NCBI GenBank assembly: GCA_965601485.1
Contig: OZ271846.1
Span: 372,001-436,000 of the forward strand
From: Methylotenera_A aquatica
GTDB lineage: Bacteria > Pseudomonadota > Gammaproteobacteria > Burkholderiales > Methylophilaceae
Reading direction: 5' to 3'
DNA: 64,000 nucleotides
Translations under genes and position numbers: made by a program
Shown here: positions 54,064 through 61,965 of the stretch, one piece after another
Numbering within the stretch: the first letter of the stretch is position 1
Layout of the letters: the number at the start of each line of letters is the position of its first letter
Notes under the pieces: model-generated
What the model saw: only the letters and a program-made list of their open reading frames with translations
The model's database searches: none
Told to the model about the DNA's origin: nothing

Positions 54064-54230
54064 GCGGTATCAAACCAATAGGGCTCGTACGTGAGCTGTT
54101 TTACCCTGTGGGTAACTATCACCTTATCCACAAGACAAAATGGTTAGGGTGCATGGGTGAGCTGTGTATAACTCAAATAGGGCTCATGGGCGAACTGTAT
54201 CAACCCCTAATAGGGTTCACCCATGCGCTA
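54047..54230. repeat. five iteron-like repeats with a DnaA box
   Basis: Copies like ATAGGGTTCACCCGTGAGC start at 54047, 54078, 54144, 54177 and 54210. The spacings are 31, 66, 33 and 33 bases, so they share a phase of about three helical turns, with one position missing. In the missing slot TTATCCACA (54124-54132) matches the strong DnaA box. This is the layout of an iteron plasmid origin and directly follows the HTH gene. Confidence 0.65.
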
Positions 54231-54296
54231 CTAAAAAGACTTTATATATTAAAAGCTTTTAAAAAGAACTCACAGAAAACGATAACGAAACCATGA
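54060..54296 (+). CDS. possible small repeat protein overlapping the iterons
   Basis: A 78-codon frame starts with GTG overlapping the previous stop (GTGA) and ends with ATGA overlapping virB4. It reads IGLVRELF, GCMGELC, IGLMGELY and IGFTHALL at the repeats, because three of the four spacings are multiples of three. The overlaps look like coupled translation, but the frame may simply be a by-product of the repeats. No family was recognised. Confidence 0.25.
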   Translation: MSGIKPIGLVRELFYPVGNYHLIHKTKWLGCMGELCITQIGLMGELYQPLIGFTHALLKRLYILKAFKKNSQKTITKP

Positions 54297-56716
54297 CTGC
54301 AAAACATCAGAAAATTGCCAATAACGAAATCAGTGCTAGCGAGTATTTGCGTTTTAGCAGTGCAATTAGCGATGCGGTGGTCAAAACTTTAGACGGTGCC
54401 TATTTAACCACATGGCGGGTAGATGGCATTGCTTTTGAAACACGTGATGCAATTGATTTAGACATATTGCATGAGGCGTTTAATCAATTGCTGATCGGCC
54501 TAGGTGAAGTCGCTATTTGGTCACACCGTGTGCGCCGGCAATACTCAGACCAATTCAGCACTGAATACCAAAATCCATTTGCGAACACCTTTGCGAAACG
54601 CTATTACGCCAGTTTTGAGGGTTACAACATGATGGGTAACGAAACCTATCTCACGCTGGTGTATAGACCTTATGGTGCGGTTAAGAAAAACCTTTTTGGT
54701 CGCGTTGTCGACCTTCAAGAAAAATCATTGCGTGCCATCGAAGAGGCAGATAAGCACGCACTACGTAAAATTGAAGAACTCGCTACACGCATACAAGCCA
54801 CACTCAAAAAATATGATGTAGAGCGGCTCGCCACTTATCAAGAAAACAACATTACCTATTCCAACCAGTTAGCATTTTACGGCTACCTGCTTAACACTGT
54901 TTGGGAAAAAGTACCTGTCAAAGATTACCGAATTCGTGACGTGTTACAAACTTCACGCCTATTTTTCGTCGAAGAGAAAATAGAAATTCGTGCACCGAAT
55001 AAAAGACGCTTCGCCGCAATGCTGGATTTGAAAGATTACCCAGCTACCACTGATGCTGGTTGTATGAATAGCTTGTTGTACACACCGTATGAATACATCG
55101 AGACGCAAAGTTTTTCGATATTAGACAAACCCAGTGCCAAAGACAAATTAGAGAAACAGCGTAATCAACTTGTTTCAACCGAAGATGGTGCAGCTTCACA
55201 GATTAAGGCCTTAGACCTAGCCATTGATCAGCTGGTTGATGGGCAGTTTGTGCTGGGTGAGTACCATTATTCACTGGCCGTATTGGGCGATAGCATGGAT
55301 GAAGCCACACGCAATATGGCAGAAGCACGCTCTGCACTCAGTCATGATGGCTACCAAACCGCACTGCTGGATTTGGTGGTTGATGCCGCATGGTTTGCCC
55401 AGCAGTCTGCGCACTGGCATTTAAGGCCGCGCGAAGCACATCTCACCTCACGCAACTTTGCAGGTTTAGCCGCGATGCACGGCTTTGGTACGGGTAAGCG
55501 CAATAACAATCCATGGGGTGAAGCCGTCACCATTCTTAAAACACCGAATGGTGCGCCGTATTATTTTAATTTTCATGGCACTGACGAAAACGACGATTCC
55601 ACCGATAAAAAAGCGCCTGGCAATACCACCATTATCGGCATGACAGGTTCAGGTAAAACCGTGTTGGAGTTGTTCTTACTACTGATGACTTTGAAATACC
55701 AACCCACGATTGTCTTTTTTGATAAAGATCGTGGCGCTGAGATTGTCATCCGCGCACTAGGCGGCAATTATCGCGTCCTTAAAAAAGGGATACCTACGGG
55801 CTTTAATCCATTTCAGCTAGAGGCGACTGAACACAATATTAGCTTTTTAGTAAAACTTGTGCAAAGTCTCGTGCCTTATTCACTCAATGCCACTGATAGT
55901 CATGAAGTAGAGCGTGCAGTCCGTGTGATGATGACCTTTGAGCGTAGCAAACGTGGCCTATATGCGATCAACCAGCAACTTCCCAATACGAAACAAAATA
56001 GCGTGCATGACTACCTACAAAAATGGTGCAGAGGCGGCAGCTATGGCTGGGTGCTGGATAACGTGGAAGACAAAATAGACTTGAGTCAAGGCCATCTATT
56101 TGGTTTTGATGACACGGCTTTTTTAGAAGATAAAGACATCCTAGCGCCCGTCACTATGTACTTACTACACCTAACAGAAAGCTTGATTGATGGTCGCCGT
56201 TTTATCTATGTCATGGCTGAATTTTGGAAGCGTTTAGAGCTGTCAGAATTCACAGACTTTGCTGTCAACAAACAATTTACCATTCGTAAACAAAATGGAT
56301 TCGGTATCTTTGATACACAAAGTCCCGCACAAATCCTTAAAACACCACACGTTGCAGCCATGGTAGAGCAATGTGCTACGCAAATATTTTTGCCTAACCC
56401 CAAAGCTGATTACCATGACTACGTGGAAGGCTTCAAAGTTACCGAGATGGAATATCACACCATCCGCACACTTGGTGAAACGAGCCGTCAGTTTCTAGTC
56501 AAGCAAGGTCATACCTCAACAGTCGTCACCTTAGACCTTGGCAGCCTCAATGAAATGTTAGACGTACTCAGTACTTCATTAGATAACGTAGAAATGCTAG
56601 ATGAAATTCGTGCAGAAGTGGGTGATGACGTACAAGACTGGATGCCAATTTACTTAAATCGATTAGCCCAGCGTAAAGCCATGACCAAAGCCAATAAAGG
56701 GCGAATAGTCCAATAG
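54293..56716 (+). CDS. virB4: VirB4-type ATPase of the secretion system
   Basis: VirB4 powers pilus assembly and substrate transfer. The 807-residue protein has an N-terminal CagE/TrbE-like half, Walker A GMTGSGKT (about 448-455), Walker B in YVMAEFWKRLE (about 639) and later RecA-like motifs ending DLGSLNEML. The length is typical. It overlaps the small ORF by four bases and is followed by trbM after 26 bases. Confidence 0.95.
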   Translation: MTAKHQKIANNEISASEYLRFSSAISDAVVKTLDGAYLTTWRVDGIAFETRDAIDLDILHEAFNQLLIGLGEVAIWSHRVRRQYSDQFSTEYQNPFANTFAKRYYASFEGYNMMGNETYLTLVYRPYGAVKKNLFGRVVDLQEKSLRAIEEADKHALRKIEELATRIQATLKKYDVERLATYQENNITYSNQLAFYGYLLNTVWEKVPVKDYRIRDVLQTSRLFFVEEKIEIRAPNKRRFAAMLDLKDYPATTDAGCMNSLLYTPYEYIETQSFSILDKPSAKDKLEKQRNQLVSTEDGAASQIKALDLAIDQLVDGQFVLGEYHYSLAVLGDSMDEATRNMAEARSALSHDGYQTALLDLVVDAAWFAQQSAHWHLRPREAHLTSRNFAGLAAMHGFGTGKRNNNPWGEAVTILKTPNGAPYYFNFHGTDENDDSTDKKAPGNTTIIGMTGSGKTVLELFLLLMTLKYQPTIVFFDKDRGAEIVIRALGGNYRVLKKGIPTGFNPFQLEATEHNISFLVKLVQSLVPYSLNATDSHEVERAVRVMMTFERSKRGLYAINQQLPNTKQNSVHDYLQKWCRGGSYGWVLDNVEDKIDLSQGHLFGFDDTAFLEDKDILAPVTMYLLHLTESLIDGRRFIYVMAEFWKRLELSEFTDFAVNKQFTIRKQNGFGIFDTQSPAQILKTPHVAAMVEQCATQIFLPNPKADYHDYVEGFKVTEMEYHTIRTLGETSRQFLVKQGHTSTVVTLDLGSLNEMLDVLSTSLDNVEMLDEIRAEVGDDVQDWMPIYLNRLAQRKAMTKANKGRIVQ

Positions 56717-56742
56717 TATTTTTATTAACAAGGAGTTTCATC

Positions 56743-57330
56743 ATGACAATACGTCACCATTTAAGATTACCCGCCATCTTGCTAACCACACTTGCAATGG
56801 GTATTGCTCATGCTGATGGTGGCGAACTCACAGGCAAAGTTAAATTAGCCTGTGAAGCCATCCTTTGCCTTTCCACAGGTTCGCCGCCAGGCGAATGTTC
56901 ACCATCACTGAGTGAATATTTCAGTATTAATTTTGATGATTTCAGCGACACCATACAAGGCCGTATCAACTTTTTAAATCTATGTCCTGTTTCATCAGAA
57001 ACACCGCAAATGAAAAGCCTAGTCAATGCGATTGCCAATGGCGCAGGACGTTGTGATGCAGCCTCACTGAATGCGACGCTCATCGCTTATACCAATGGGT
57101 TGCAAGGCTGCATTCAAGGCATTAAGCCTGCGTACTGCTCAGACTATGAAGGTCATGCATATACAGACCTTCACAATGGTGCGCATTATGTGGTGACGCA
57201 GTCACAGACGTATTGGCCATTTAATAACTTCATGGGTAGTAATTCAAACAATAGCGGGAGTTTTCTAAATGGCTTCACTGGTGGAAACGGCCAAAACAGC
57301 ACCCAAACTTGTGGTCATTGGGTTGATTGA
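56743..57330 (+). CDS. trbM: TrbM/KikA-type protein
   Basis: The 195-residue secreted protein has a signal peptide (about 1-24) and the TrbM core LTGKVKLACEAILCLSTGS and PPGECSPSLSEYFSI with four cysteines. TrbM homologues belong to P-type transfer regions, though the exact role is unclear. It lies between virB4 and virB5. Confidence 0.75.
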   Translation: MTIRHHLRLPAILLTTLAMGIAHADGGELTGKVKLACEAILCLSTGSPPGECSPSLSEYFSINFDDFSDTIQGRINFLNLCPVSSETPQMKSLVNAIANGAGRCDAASLNATLIAYTNGLQGCIQGIKPAYCSDYEGHAYTDLHNGAHYVVTQSQTYWPFNNFMGSNSNNSGSFLNGFTGGNGQNSTQTCGHWVD

Positions 57331-57368
57331 TTTCATTGTTGACGTAAAAAATACCGAGGATAAATATC

Positions 57369-58073
57369 ATGAAAAAACATCACTTAAAACCGCATGTTAA
57401 AGCATTCATTATTGCGCTAACCCTTGCGGCCAGCTTACAAGCCAGTATTACGCCTGCCAATGCAGGCGGCATTCCTGTCATTGATGCGGCGAATCTTGCT
57501 AATACGCTCGAGAATATTGTGCAATGGGGTAAGCAGCTGCAAGCCATGAAAGAGCAATACGCACAACAACTTGCACAATATCAGTCCATGACGGGTAAAC
57601 GTGGCTTCGGCGCGGTATTAAACGATCCTAAGTTACGCCAATATTTACCCGCTGATGCACAAAAAGTGTATAGCCAAATGATGCGACCCGTGCAATCCAT
57701 GGATGTTTGTAACGGGCAAACCAGTGAGTCTCTTACCCTGTGCCAAGCAGAAGTTAAAAAACATTACATAGACCGTGACAATTACGAAAAAGCCTACGAT
57801 ACCGCCACTACTGAGCAAACGCAGATACAAGGTTTAATTGATCAGATTAGCAATACCGATGACCCTAAAGCCATTGCTGAATTGCAAGCCCGCATGGCAG
57901 GCGAACAAGCCAAGATTCAAAACACCGTGGTGCAAATGCAGCTGAGCGCACAGCTTGCTGAAATACAAAACAAGTTATTGCAGCAGGCTAAACAAGATGC
58001 GCAAGTAAAGGCCACGATTGAGGATAGAGGCAATCCTATTTCTGCACCAGAACCGATTACCAATTGGGATTAA
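57369..58073 (+). CDS. virB5: VirB5 minor pilin
   Basis: The 234-residue protein has a signal peptide (about 1-32) and the helical VirB5 fold with IPVIDAANLANTLENIVQWGKQLQAM and a coiled middle, and GKRGFGAVLND. VirB5 sits at the pilus tip. The last 20 residues end EDRGNPISAPEPITNWD, almost the same as the end of the next gene product. Confidence 0.88.
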   Translation: MKKHHLKPHVKAFIIALTLAASLQASITPANAGGIPVIDAANLANTLENIVQWGKQLQAMKEQYAQQLAQYQSMTGKRGFGAVLNDPKLRQYLPADAQKVYSQMMRPVQSMDVCNGQTSESLTLCQAEVKKHYIDRDNYEKAYDTATTEQTQIQGLIDQISNTDDPKAIAELQARMAGEQAKIQNTVVQMQLSAQLAEIQNKLLQQAKQDAQVKATIEDRGNPISAPEPITNWD

Positions 58074-58101
58074 CCAAGCTATCAATAAGGGAATTTGCAT
58101 C

Positions 58102-58383
58102 ATGAAACTAACACTTATTACGCTTACGGCAGTTTTATTAACGGCGTGTTCTGGGCAAGACAAAACTGACTCGCAAAAGACTTTCACAGTGCGGGAGTTA
58201 TTGAAAGAGCCTGCGCTCTATAAAAAGATAAGTGATTGGTGCAGCGAAAACCCTGCTGAGCGCAGCCTAGCACCCAACTGTATCAATGCATTGCAGGCTT
58301 TACATGAATTACAAGCAAACGCCACGCTAGAGGACAGAGGAAAACCCATATCTGCACCTCAACCAATAGCTAATTTCAACTAA
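58102..58383 (+). CDS. eexN: EexN-type entry-exclusion lipoprotein
   Basis: The 93-residue product starts at ATG 58102, which gives a lipoprotein signal with LLTAC and the lipidated cysteine at about 16. The rest (VRELLKEPALYKKISDWCSEN) is the EexN pattern, which blocks repeated entry of the same element. Position between virB5 and virB6 matches pKM101, where eex is in the same place. Upstream in-frame sequence is not used. The C-terminus ends in a tail shared with VirB5. Confidence 0.8.
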   Translation: MKLTLITLTAVLLTACSGQDKTDSQKTFTVRELLKEPALYKKISDWCSENPAERSLAPNCINALQALHELQANATLEDRGKPISAPQPIANFN

Positions 58384-58419
58384 GTGCAATTTTAGATAAA
58401 AAATGAAATCTTATTTTAA

Positions 58420-58746
58420 TCAAGCGACCGCTATGAGTGCTTTAGGGTTAAGTTCGGCTATTTTGAGTAGCGTTTTAGCCGCACCACTAGGTGAGCGTCG
58501 TCCTTGCTCCCACTCTTGTAAAGTACGCACAGATACGCCCATTAAAGTAGCAAATTGTAACTGTGTCATGTGCGTAGCAATGCGCGCCTTGGCAACAGGC
58601 GATTCAATGACTTGCCCTGTGCGCGTAACAACGGATACTCGCCCCACTTTGCCAGCTTTTAGGTCATTTATAGATTCCAATAGTTCAGCATTTAGGTCAC
58701 GTTTTGCATCACGTGCTAATAAGTTTTTTTCAGATAATTTCTGCAT
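58420..58746 (-). CDS. HTH antitoxin of a higBA-like pair
   Basis: The 108-residue protein has a C-terminal XRE-type HTH (about 56-100: MTQLQFATLMGVSVRTLQEW) preceded by an N-terminal helix, as in NadS/HigA antitoxins. It overlaps the end of the toxin gene by 17 bases. It should neutralise the toxin and repress the shared promoter. It lies on the opposite strand to the transfer genes. Confidence 0.85.
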   Translation of the reverse strand: MQKLSEKNLLARDAKRDLNAELLESINDLKAGKVGRVSVVTRTGQVIESPVAKARIATHMTQLQFATLMGVSVRTLQEWEQGRRSPSGAAKTLLKIAELNPKALIAVA

Positions 58747-59053
58747 TTTCAGCCACCTCTTTCAATCGATTCAAAGTAGAAACAGCAATGTTTTCTTGAC
58801 TACTTTTGGCGTATACCGTCAACAACCAAATACGTCCCAAAGCATCTTGTACAAAGTAAATGACGCGCACGCCACCGCGTTTTCCCATGCCAGCCCTAGA
58901 CCATCGCAATTTACGTACACCATTTGTGCCAGGTATTACATCACCTTGTTTTGGATTTTTAGCAATAGAGGCTTGCAATTCTGCCAACGCATCATCGCTA
59001 AAGTAATCAACTGCATAACGGGTGAATATAGGCAGCTCAATAAAAGTGTACAT
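58730..59053 (-). CDS. RelE/HigB-like toxin
   Basis: The 107-residue protein is a RelE-superfamily toxin, with FTRYAVDYFSDDALAELQASI, GVRKLRWSRAGMGKRGGVRVIYF and IWLLTVYAKSSQENI, which act on mRNA at the ribosome. I start at ATG 59053 because the -10 box covers the ATG at 59062, and the transcript would begin close to 59053. Toxin first, antitoxin second is the HigBA order. Confidence 0.85.
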   Translation of the reverse strand: MYTFIELPIFTRYAVDYFSDDALAELQASIAKNPKQGDVIPGTNGVRKLRWSRAGMGKRGGVRVIYFVQDALGRIWLLTVYAKSSQENIAVSTLNRLKEVAENAEII

Positions 59054-59060
59054 GACGGGC

Positions 59061-59088
59061 ATTATACGTCAAAGACGTACTATGTCAA
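59061..59088 (-). promoter_or_regulatory. toxin-antitoxin promoter with operator
   Basis: On the minus strand TTGACA (59083-59088) and TATAAT (59061-59066) are perfect boxes with a 16-base spacer. The perfect inverted repeat TACGTC-AAA-GACGTA (59065-59079) overlaps the spacer and -10 box and is the likely antitoxin operator. The predicted transcript starts within a few bases of the toxin ATG, so the mRNA may be leaderless. Confidence 0.8.
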
Positions 59089-59123
59089 GCAGTTTATATC
59101 AACGGTAACAACAAAGGTACACC

Positions 59124-60236
59124 ATGTTTAACTACATCGGCGGTACATTTTTCTCTTACGTAGACCACTTTGTAAATCAAGTGTCCGCACAATTAAGCAT
59201 TTATGTGGCTGCAATAGCCTTATCTGCATTAACGCTGTACTACCTATTTGTAGGTTTTGCTGTGATGCGTGGCGAAGTGCGTGAGCCAATCAGTACCATA
59301 GTATGGCGTTCAGCCAAAATGGCTATGATTCTATTTATCGCGTGTAGTGCAGGCGTCTATCAGGCTGAAGTCATCGGTACCGTCAAAACGGTCAGCGCAA
59401 ACTTAATGAGTTCTGTTGCTGTTTCGACAACTGGTGGCGGTGCTTGTCCTGTTACAGGGACTGGTGATGCCGCTATGTTCAATGCGCTAGATTGCAATTT
59501 TAACCAACTGCTAACACCTTTCAATGACCTTGTCGCAGCGAGAATGAAGCTAAATATTCTTGATGTGGCAAGTGGTATTGCACTCAGTATCGTGGCTAAT
59601 TTGTATTTAATTTGTGTCCTTATTTTGTTTGGTGCGGTTGGCATTATTTTTTTCACTAACCTGCTAACGCTCAGTTTAGTGTTGGCAGTAGGTCCACTAT
59701 TCATCGGTGCATTAGCGTTTGAACCCAGCAAGAATTTCTTTGATGGTTGGAAAAACAAGATTGTTTACATCTTACTTTTGCAACTATTCATGATGATATT
59801 TTTGGGATTGGTGTTTGTGATTGTCAACGGTTACATCGTTCACCTAGGCTTTAATACGGATCAATCAGCCACATTCGTTGGCGCGAAACAAGCGGCAGCA
59901 CTGAAAGCAATATTCAGTCTGATGGTGGTGATGTGTCTGTTTGCCTACTTGTTTACTAAGCTAGACAACATTGCCAATAGCTTAGTGGGAGGTGGCGACA
60001 ATGCCAGTGGCTTAGGTTTGGCCTTAGCCACCGCACAAATCGCAAAAATGACCTTTGCCGCCATGCGGGGTGGTGGTAAAGGTGGAGGCAGTGCTGGCGG
60101 AAAAATAGAAAACAATAGCAACTTTAGCGCGAATTTGGGTAAAGGTGCTCCGCTGGCAGGGCGAGCCACACAAACTGTTGGCCAAGGCTTAAGACACTCA
60201 GCCCATGCAATCGCTTCACGTTATCGAAATAGATAA
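59124..60236 (+). CDS. virB6: VirB6/TrbL channel protein
   Basis: The 370-residue protein has about six membrane helices (from about 26 to 290) and a glycine- and serine-rich C-terminal tail. It belongs to the VirB6/TrbL family, whose members form part of the inner-membrane channel. It follows the TA pair and is followed by virB8 after 57 bases with no virB7-type gene between. Confidence 0.85.
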   Translation: MFNYIGGTFFSYVDHFVNQVSAQLSIYVAAIALSALTLYYLFVGFAVMRGEVREPISTIVWRSAKMAMILFIACSAGVYQAEVIGTVKTVSANLMSSVAVSTTGGGACPVTGTGDAAMFNALDCNFNQLLTPFNDLVAARMKLNILDVASGIALSIVANLYLICVLILFGAVGIIFFTNLLTLSLVLAVGPLFIGALAFEPSKNFFDGWKNKIVYILLLQLFMMIFLGLVFVIVNGYIVHLGFNTDQSATFVGAKQAAALKAIFSLMVVMCLFAYLFTKLDNIANSLVGGGDNASGLGLALATAQIAKMTFAAMRGGGKGGGSAGGKIENNSNFSANLGKGAPLAGRATQTVGQGLRHSAHAIASRYRNR

Positions 60237-60293
60237 CCAGCACCATGAAAACACTAAAACAACTTTTATCAAACTCCTCACTAGGTAAACAGC

Positions 60294-61067
60294 ATGCTAT
60301 TTAATAACAAAAAAGACATTCACCAACAAGCCCTCAATTGGGAAGCCTCCACTGCCATTGCGCTACATCAGTCTGAGGCTAGAGCATGGAATATAACTAA
60401 AATAATGACATTATTGGCCGTGTTAGCGATCACTGGTTTGGTATTTATGCTGCCCTTTTATAAAGTCATCCCCATGACTTTCTTGGTAGATAAAGTCACA
60501 GGTGAAGCGCAATTGGTAGATACCACAGCTTACAAACCAGCTAGTTTGAATGAGGCAGCCGATAGGCATTGGGTCGAAGAGTATGTGAACACGCGTGAAC
60601 GCTATAACTGGATGCTGTTACAAAGTGACTATGAGCGTACTTTGGCTTTATCTGCTGGCGATGTACTCAAAAACTATCGCGCCATGTTTGGTCACGATAA
60701 TGCGCTTGATAAACAACTCGGCAATTACACAGAACGTCGTATTCACATCGTTTCAACGACATTGCCGCCAGGCGCGCAGGGTACTGCCATCATTCGGTAT
60801 GAGCGTACCACGCGCGAGCGTGGCTACGACACTGAAATAGCAGGTAAATACATTGCCTCAATGACTTATGTTTACGAAAAACCTTCACTACTCACATTAC
60901 AAAAAGACCTTGATGCCAATCCTTATGGATTCAAGGTCACAGGCTATGTGGTCGACAGAGAAGAAAAAGGCGCAGCAGTCGCTGCACCTATTATTAACGC
61001 CCCTCAGTCTTTATCACCATCAGCTAACGGCACGTCACCAGCCGCTAACGGAGTATCCGCACAATGA
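60294..61067 (+). CDS. virB8: VirB8 assembly protein
   Basis: The 257-residue protein has one membrane helix (about 38-58) and the periplasmic VirB8 fold with VNTRERYNWMLLQSDYERTLALS and VRYERTTRE-like IRYERTTRERGYD. It organises the inner-membrane complex. It overlaps virB9 by four bases. Confidence 0.9.
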   Translation: MLFNNKKDIHQQALNWEASTAIALHQSEARAWNITKIMTLLAVLAITGLVFMLPFYKVIPMTFLVDKVTGEAQLVDTTAYKPASLNEAADRHWVEEYVNTRERYNWMLLQSDYERTLALSAGDVLKNYRAMFGHDNALDKQLGNYTERRIHIVSTTLPPGAQGTAIIRYERTTRERGYDTEIAGKYIASMTYVYEKPSLLTLQKDLDANPYGFKVTGYVVDREEKGAAVAAPIINAPQSLSPSANGTSPAANGVSAQ

Positions 61068-61963
61068 AGTCTACAATCAATCAAGCAGCCATGAATTTAG
61101 TACGTACTAAATTAACGCGCAACGCTATCAAGTTAGCTGTTCTTGCCTCATTAAGTATCACTGGCTTCGTGCAAGCCAATGCGCAAGTCAGTGCTCAAGT
61201 CATTGAAGGCATAGCAAACCCAGTACAGCTCATTCCTTACGATATGAATCAAGTCACCATGATTAAAGCCAAGCGTGGCTTTGCTACCCAGATTGATTTA
61301 GAAGCGGATGAACATATTGTGAAAGATGGTGTGGGTGGCGGCGATACCGATAATTGGATTACTTCAGCCAAAGTGGGTAGTAACTTTATTCTATTAAAAC
61401 CTAAAAAGAATGCTCATGATAGCAATCTTGTCGTTAAAACGGATAAGCGTAGCTACGCCTTTGATTTACATGTACTCAAAGACCACAGCTCAGATAAAGG
61501 CACTTGGCGCATTGCTTATACTTACCCTAAGCCGAATACCGAAGTTGCACCGTTAACGCCAGCACAAATTGAGGCCATCAACAAAGCCAAAGTAAAACAG
61601 TTGCAAGCCGCACCACAAGCAGTACGCAACACGCAATACAGCATGCAGGTGATGACTAATTCAGATGAAATTGCACCCACGGCAGCATGGGATGATGGCA
61701 AATTTACTTATCTTAAGATTCCGAATCACCGCGAAATTCCAGCGGTATTTCGTGTTACTGCCGATGGCACTGAATCCATGGTGAATACCCATATGGAGGG
61801 CGACAATAAAGATACTATCGTCATTCACGGTATGGCAAAACACTATGTACTGCGCTTAAGCAAGCAAGTGGTCGGTGTTTGGAATGATGCCTACGATATT
61901 GAAGGTGTTAGCCCTAAAAATGGCACGGTGACCTTGGGCGTATCACGTCAGGTGGCAGAATAA
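61064..61963 (+). CDS. virB9: VirB9 outer-core protein
   Basis: The 299-residue protein has a signal peptide (about 1-40) and the VirB9 family motifs, including PYDMNQVTMIKAKRGFATQI and DWIT-like TDNWITSAKVGSNFILLKPK and the C-terminal domain with FTYLKIPNHREIPAVF. It forms the outer-membrane ring with VirB10, usually with VirB7. Confidence 0.9.
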   Translation: MKSTINQAAMNLVRTKLTRNAIKLAVLASLSITGFVQANAQVSAQVIEGIANPVQLIPYDMNQVTMIKAKRGFATQIDLEADEHIVKDGVGGGDTDNWITSAKVGSNFILLKPKKNAHDSNLVVKTDKRSYAFDLHVLKDHSSDKGTWRIAYTYPKPNTEVAPLTPAQIEAINKAKVKQLQAAPQAVRNTQYSMQVMTNSDEIAPTAAWDDGKFTYLKIPNHREIPAVFRVTADGTESMVNTHMEGDNKDTIVIHGMAKHYVLRLSKQVVGVWNDAYDIEGVSPKNGTVTLGVSRQVAE

Positions 61964-61965
61964 TC

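Noticed and set aside
54047..54230. CRISPR array
   Set aside because: The repeats are imperfect, there are only five, the gaps between units are too short and there are no cas genes; they fit iterons better.
60245..60304. 19-codon frame between virB6 and virB8 as a VirB7 candidate
   Set aside because: It has no lipobox or signal peptide and overlaps the start of virB8; the position alone is not enough.
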